From Epinephelus fuscoguttatus (Eukaryota > Chordata > Actinopteri > Perciformes > Serranidae): DNA of 64,000 nt. The stretch is taken from positions 18,431,207-18,495,206 of the forward strand of contig NC_064769.1 in assembly GCF_011397635.1 (NCBI RefSeq). The letters are read 5' to 3'. Of the stretch, positions 59,886-64,000 are shown piece after piece. The notes beneath the pieces were generated by a model. The model was not told the origin of the DNA. It saw nothing but the letters and a program-made list of their open reading frames with translations, and did not search any database. Each line of letters begins with the position of its first letter. Position 1 is the stretch's first letter. Made by a program: the position numbers and the translations under genes.

Positions 59886-62000
59886 ACTATAAATGAGCAT
59901 GTGTGGGTGAAGTGTACATCACTACATGCAAACAGTAACCCTGTCTGTAGTCATTACATGACTATATCACCATGTGGCACTACGGAGCAGCTGCAAAAGA
60001 TTTTCAAACTATCAAAAGGTCTTGTAAAAAGAAAACTCACACGAGGATAAACAAGGAAAGAAGAAAAATACATGTAGTATTCTGTCAGATTCTGACTGCC
60101 ACTGATATTCCTTGTTGCGGAGGTTTTCTTAGAATGATTAAAACAAACTCATGTGAAGCTGTCACATATATGGAGGGCTTTGTTTCTCACCGGTGAGGCT
60201 GAATCCACTGGATAGTGACATATAAGAAAAGGTAAGCACACAAAAGTAGCTTAAAAACTTGTATCATACTGTTTACGGAGACATATTAGTTTGTATCCAG
60301 TTCACAGCTGCCATTTAATGCTCATTTGTGTTTTCAGCCACGGACCATGGTGCGTTAGACCTGCTGATCTGGTGAAACAAATGACTTCCTCATATTGCTG
60401 TTTTATTTTTAGCTTGTACAATGAATCAACACAGACCACCCTGTCCAACTAACGTAGCCAAAAACCTCATAAAACCATTAAAAAAAAAAAAAAATCAAAC
60501 TTGTATATGTAACACATGCTCTTAATCCATATAAACATGTCCTATATCATCCAGCATATCCAAAATAAATGAACTACTTTTCTCTCTTTGGATGCAACTG
60601 TCTGTGTCAAGAAATCTGTTTGTGTACAGTATTTAAGTATGTAAGATTCACAGCACAGCCAGCATAAGACTTGATCAGTAACTCTTGAACACGTCTGTTT
60701 GCCATCTTTGACACTTTACAGTGTTAAAGTTCTGACTAAGTGGTGCAGTGAAGGACATAACTTCACCTTGCACATACACAGAGTTTTCTGTTATATATTC
60801 AATGCTATGTGCAGGTATATTGAAAGACTACCTACTGAAACACTTAATAGTTTATTCACAGAGCTACTGAAATGTGTTCTGCTCATAAACTCTGTGGACT
60901 CTGACACACATATGCACTATTGAAAACGTTTCAAAGTGCCATGTATGGATGGGAAGTGTTGACATTTTTCAGTGCTAGTTTCAATACTATACCTGATTCA
61001 ATTCCTAACTTTGAGGAAAAGCAACTTTTTCTACAATTTTTCCCCCATTTAACAAAAGGAGTTCTGAATTTTTTGTAGTCAAACAAGAGCTTGGCCTAAA
61101 TAAAATAGTCTAAAATTAGGATTTTAAATCGATAAAATTCTGATTTAAAAGGAGGCTGAGACATTAGAAAGTGACCAGGCACTGGATGCCAATTTACAGT
61201 ACTTGAAACATTTTGATCGTCTGTGCTACAAGGCACTTTTATCCTCTGGGTCTAGACTGCTGAATAACAATTCATGACAATATCAGACTGGTTGCACAGT
61301 CTCTTTCTATCTAGCTTATATAGTGTATATGTGGGTACACTGCACACTCTGGCAGCGTCCCTGAGCCCCTGATGGTGTGCATCCTCATAACCATTATGTG
61401 GATTTGAAAGCACTGTCAGGGAATAGAAATCAGTGACCTTTTTTTTCAGGCCAAACCACAGCAAATTGAGACGGATGTATCACCATTTCCTGGATGTAAT
61501 GCGACAACAAATAACTCATATCATCCCGGCTGTGCAATCGCTCACCAGACTTCTAAAACTGAAGGAAAAGCAGATTGTGCTGGATACCCAGAGCTCTCCA
61601 GCGAACATTACACTGAATCTAACCGAGAGAACAATAGCAGGTGAATATCTGCTGAGCACTAAATATGCTAACCATCTTTGTGTGAAGTCCTCCTTGATTG
61701 TGGTTGCTTGGTAACACCAGGGACAACCACAGTGTGCCCTTCTAGGCGTCATTGAAAAGAAGAAACAAGCATCGCTCCTCGTGCTTCTCGAGCATTTCTC
61801 TTCGTAATTTAATTCTTTACTTTCCACTCTATCATTACATTGTTTATCTGGTAAACAAATTAAAGGGAAACACAAGAACGTACTCATCTAATGTACGAGA
61901 AGTTTACTCTGTGCCATTTGACTGAAGAAGTGGAACCATGAATGTAAGGATGTGAAATATGGAAGTGAGAACCTCATTATAAATGTCTTAACATGAATGT

Positions 62001-62619
62001 TTAAAGGAACAGTTCACCATAAAATCAGAGGTACATTTTGTGCTATTTGTCAATCTAAATTGTTTTGATGTGAGTTGCCAAGTGTTGGAGATATCGTCTG
62101 TAGAGATGTCTGCCTTCTCTCAAATATACAGAAACTAGATGGCACTCGGCTTGTGGTGCTCAAAGCGCAAAAAAACATTTGAAAAACTCAGCAGCAATGT
62201 CCCTTTACAGAAATAATGGCCTGACTACTAAGATAATCCACAGACCTTGTTGTGAGCAGTTTCATGTAGGAACTATTTTCTTTCTACGAAGCTACACCCG
62301 CCAACTGTATCACAGCGCAGAAAGAAGTGCGCATCAACTCATGGACAAGAGGTTTGTGCTCGTGACAGTGAGCGATGTAAACATTAACGGCATCTTCCCT
62401 GGCTGAGCTGTAACGTTAGCTTACGTAGTGGTGCAAAGAAAGCTAGCAGTAGATGCACGTTTCCTTCTGTGCAGTGATATGGTTGGCCGGTTTCTTTGTA
62501 TTTAAGAGAAGGCAGACATCTCTCAACAACTCAGACCAAAACAATCTAGATTAATTAACAGCACTACAGGTAAGAGTAAAAATATGTATTTTTGATTTGG
62601 GAGTGAACTGTGCCTTTAA
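62001..62619. mobile_element. 619-bp TTAA long-hairpin element
   Basis: Left TTAAAGGAACAGTTCACC and reversed right TTAAAGGCACAGTTCACTCC. The arms continue: GATGTCTGCCTTCTCT at about 62106 is inverted as AGAGAAGGCAGACATC at about 62504, and AATCTAAATTG..TTTTG..TGAGTTG as CAACTCAGACCAAAACAATCTAGATT. The outer arms of about 130 bases are clear. The middle has the same order as the element in oaz1 intron 3 (CTCGGCTTGTGGTGCTCAAA, TTGTGAGCAGTTTCATGTAG). No protein. Confidence 0.88.
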
Positions 62620-63830
62620 TACATAAAAGAACGATGACGTGATTTGCTAAGATCCTGTCTGAATTTTAGGCGTGATTCCTCACCACAAATGACTTTTTCT
62701 TAACAGCAGATTTCTGAAGATATTTGCCTCTGACTCGCTCTACAGCCTCATGTCTTTGGTATGTTTATGGAGCAAACATCTTTTTAAAAAACTTTTACTC
62801 CACCTAAAATCTAAAACAGTCATGCCTGTTGATCATTGTTGCGTTCACTATACGCTTGCTGTTTTGATGGATCTAGAACTCTCCTGACGCTGCAAACAAA
62901 CCTGACACAGCTGCCAAATTTCTGTTCTCTGTAAATCCACTGAAAGTTACCTCTGGTGAGACATTTGCTATCTTATTAGCCCCAAGTATGACAATGGCAT
63001 TATTTCAAGTGACACGAGCAGCTAGCAGAAGGCTAGCGTGTGCTCCTAATTAACCTACAAAATAAGTCCTGCCATTGATAAAGTGCTTCAAAGGCATAAA
63101 ACACTGTGTGCTTTGTTTCATGTACAAATACATGTTAATTCTTGACTTCCGTGATTGTACCATGTCAAGTTCAGGCGCATGACCTATTCTGCTCATTCTG
63201 AGTGTTGTGCAGGGGGTGTTACGTCCTGCTGTGCCTAAATCACTGTGTTAAACTAGCACCTTTATTTGCCAGCCCAGCTGACAAAAATACTGCATGTATA
63301 TGAAGCAGCTCAGCTCAGTTTTTTGGTGTAGAACTGCGTACATGGTACACAAAAATGCATACAGGTTGGCAGGAGTTGAATGGCTGATTTCACGATACTG
63401 CCAGGGAGAAATCTGCACTCATCGATGTGGCGTATGTCAATTTATGTGTGAATGACAACAACAGAAAATGAGCTAATATCTTGAGGTGGCGAGTGGGTGT
63501 GAAATCGGGCTCCTTTTGTGCGTTTGTGGGGGGGCAGGAGTAAAGAGGTTAAAAAATATCCATGGTGTAATTTCAGGCTGGTGATGTTAATGGAGACAGT
63601 CCAGGTTCAACAGATGAGGTCAGTCCCTACTGAGGTTGTTTGTGTATGAATGATTGTATACATAAATGGCTGTATATATGCAATATACATTTGCCCGTGG
63701 GTAAGTACAGTATGTGTGCGCAATGCATTTTAAAGTGGAGCTCTAGGTACTTGACAGTATACGCGGGTGCACAGAATGGATGCTTATGTGCGTGTATGTA
63801 CGTATTCTACTTATAAATGTGATTTCGACC

Positions 63831-63975
63831 TCACCGGCCCTTGCTGTAGCCGGGATAGAACTGGTCAAGCAGCAACTGAAGCGTCACGTTTTGGGTCATG
63901 ACGAAGTCTTTGCCCAGATCGTGACGGCAGGCAGGGCAGGTGTACACCTTTGCTCGGAACGAGCGTTGTAGACAG
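63831..63975 (-). CDS. uhrf2: uhrf2 (UHRF-family E3 ubiquitin ligase), last coding exon only
   Basis: Reverse-strand reading gives CLQRSFRAKVYTCPACRHDL then GKDFVMTQNVTLQLLLDQFY and PGYSKGR with TGA at 63831-63833. This is the second half of the C-terminal RING finger (CPxC ligand pair) and tail of UHRF proteins; the ending PGYSKGR and the RHDLG and LLD choices match UHRF2 better than UHRF1 (PGYGNGR, RYDLG). The acceptor is CTCAG or CTCAGAG at 63980-63976; the phase that gives ..D-C-L favours the exon starting at 63975. UHRF proteins recognise hemimethylated DNA and histone H3 and ubiquitinate targets in the nucleus. UHRF2 is near RIC1 and ERMP1 in human, which supports the call. The rest of the gene lies beyond 64000. 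Confidence 0.82.
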
Positions 63976-64000
63976 CTCTGAGGAGAGAGGACCAGCAGGA

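Larger units (their letters stand above)
56013..63830. other. Gene-free interval, including probable uhrf2 3' UTR
   Basis: No convincing exon is seen on either strand. It holds the repeats at 56861-57387, 57800-57826, 59645-59885 and 62001-62619. A + strand cluster of AATAAA signals at 58074-58100 has no gene assigned to it. A purine-rich stretch at 58935-58995 (GGAGAGAGGAGGAGAGGAGG) is low complexity. Open frames at 59321-59530 and 61433-61714 match nothing that I know. The uhrf2 3' UTR must start at 63830 on the - strand but its end cannot be placed. Confidence 0.6.

Noticed and set aside
1-64000. tRNA, rRNA, CRISPR array or bacterial-type operon
   Set aside because: I looked for tRNA B-box (GGTTCGA-N-TCC) with acceptor pairing, rRNA-like blocks and regularly spaced repeats and saw none; the tandem repeats are microsatellites or transposon parts.

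Overview
The window is vertebrate nuclear DNA, most likely from a percomorph (perch-like) teleost. The evidence is spliced genes with GT-AG introns, the proteins they encode, and a dense load of teleost-type short DNA transposons, many with TTAAAGG termini, plus CA/GT microsatellites. No bacterial, organellar or viral gene set is present, and I found no tRNA, rRNA or CRISPR.

Four protein genes are supported exon by exon. (1) ric1, + strand, last six coding exons at 171-2591, with a long 3' UTR ending near an AATAAA at 5643. (2) ermp1, - strand, complete in 15 coding exons from 45798 down to 14833. It encodes an 888-aa ER multipass M28 zinc metallopeptidase, and all exon phases join. (3) oaz1-type ornithine decarboxylase antizyme, + strand, five coding exons at 50500-55009. 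It has the programmed +1 frameshift site (TCC TGA T at 53222-53228) and a visible downstream pseudoknot. (4) the last coding exon of a UHRF-family gene (best match uhrf2), - strand, 63831-63975. In human, RIC1, ERMP1 and UHRF2 lie together on 9p24.1, while OAZ1 is on 19p13.3, so the antizyme is the unexpected member of this block.

Layout: 1-5665 ric1 end; 5666-14832 transposon-rich ermp1 3' flank; 14833-45798 ermp1 with large introns; 45799-50499 divergent ermp1/oaz1 promoter interval carrying a 1.07-kb element; 50500-about 56015 oaz1; about 56015-63830 gene-free, with several repeats and probably some uhrf2 3' UTR; 63831-end uhrf2.

The most unusual structure is in the 11.7-kb ermp1 intron between coding exons 8 and 9. 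Two copies of a non-LTR retrotransposon encoding a restriction-like endonuclease lie head to tail with no spacer (24251-28556 and 28557-31093), antisense to ermp1. The upstream copy is 5'-truncated and keeps RT and endonuclease. The downstream copy keeps the 5' end and a CCHC finger but has lost 2.26 kb. The arrangement fits template jumping during target-primed reverse transcription. Two other insertions, an L2-like LINE tail and a TTAA element, end within about 20 bases of ermp1 splice donors. I found no convincing wholly new protein system.
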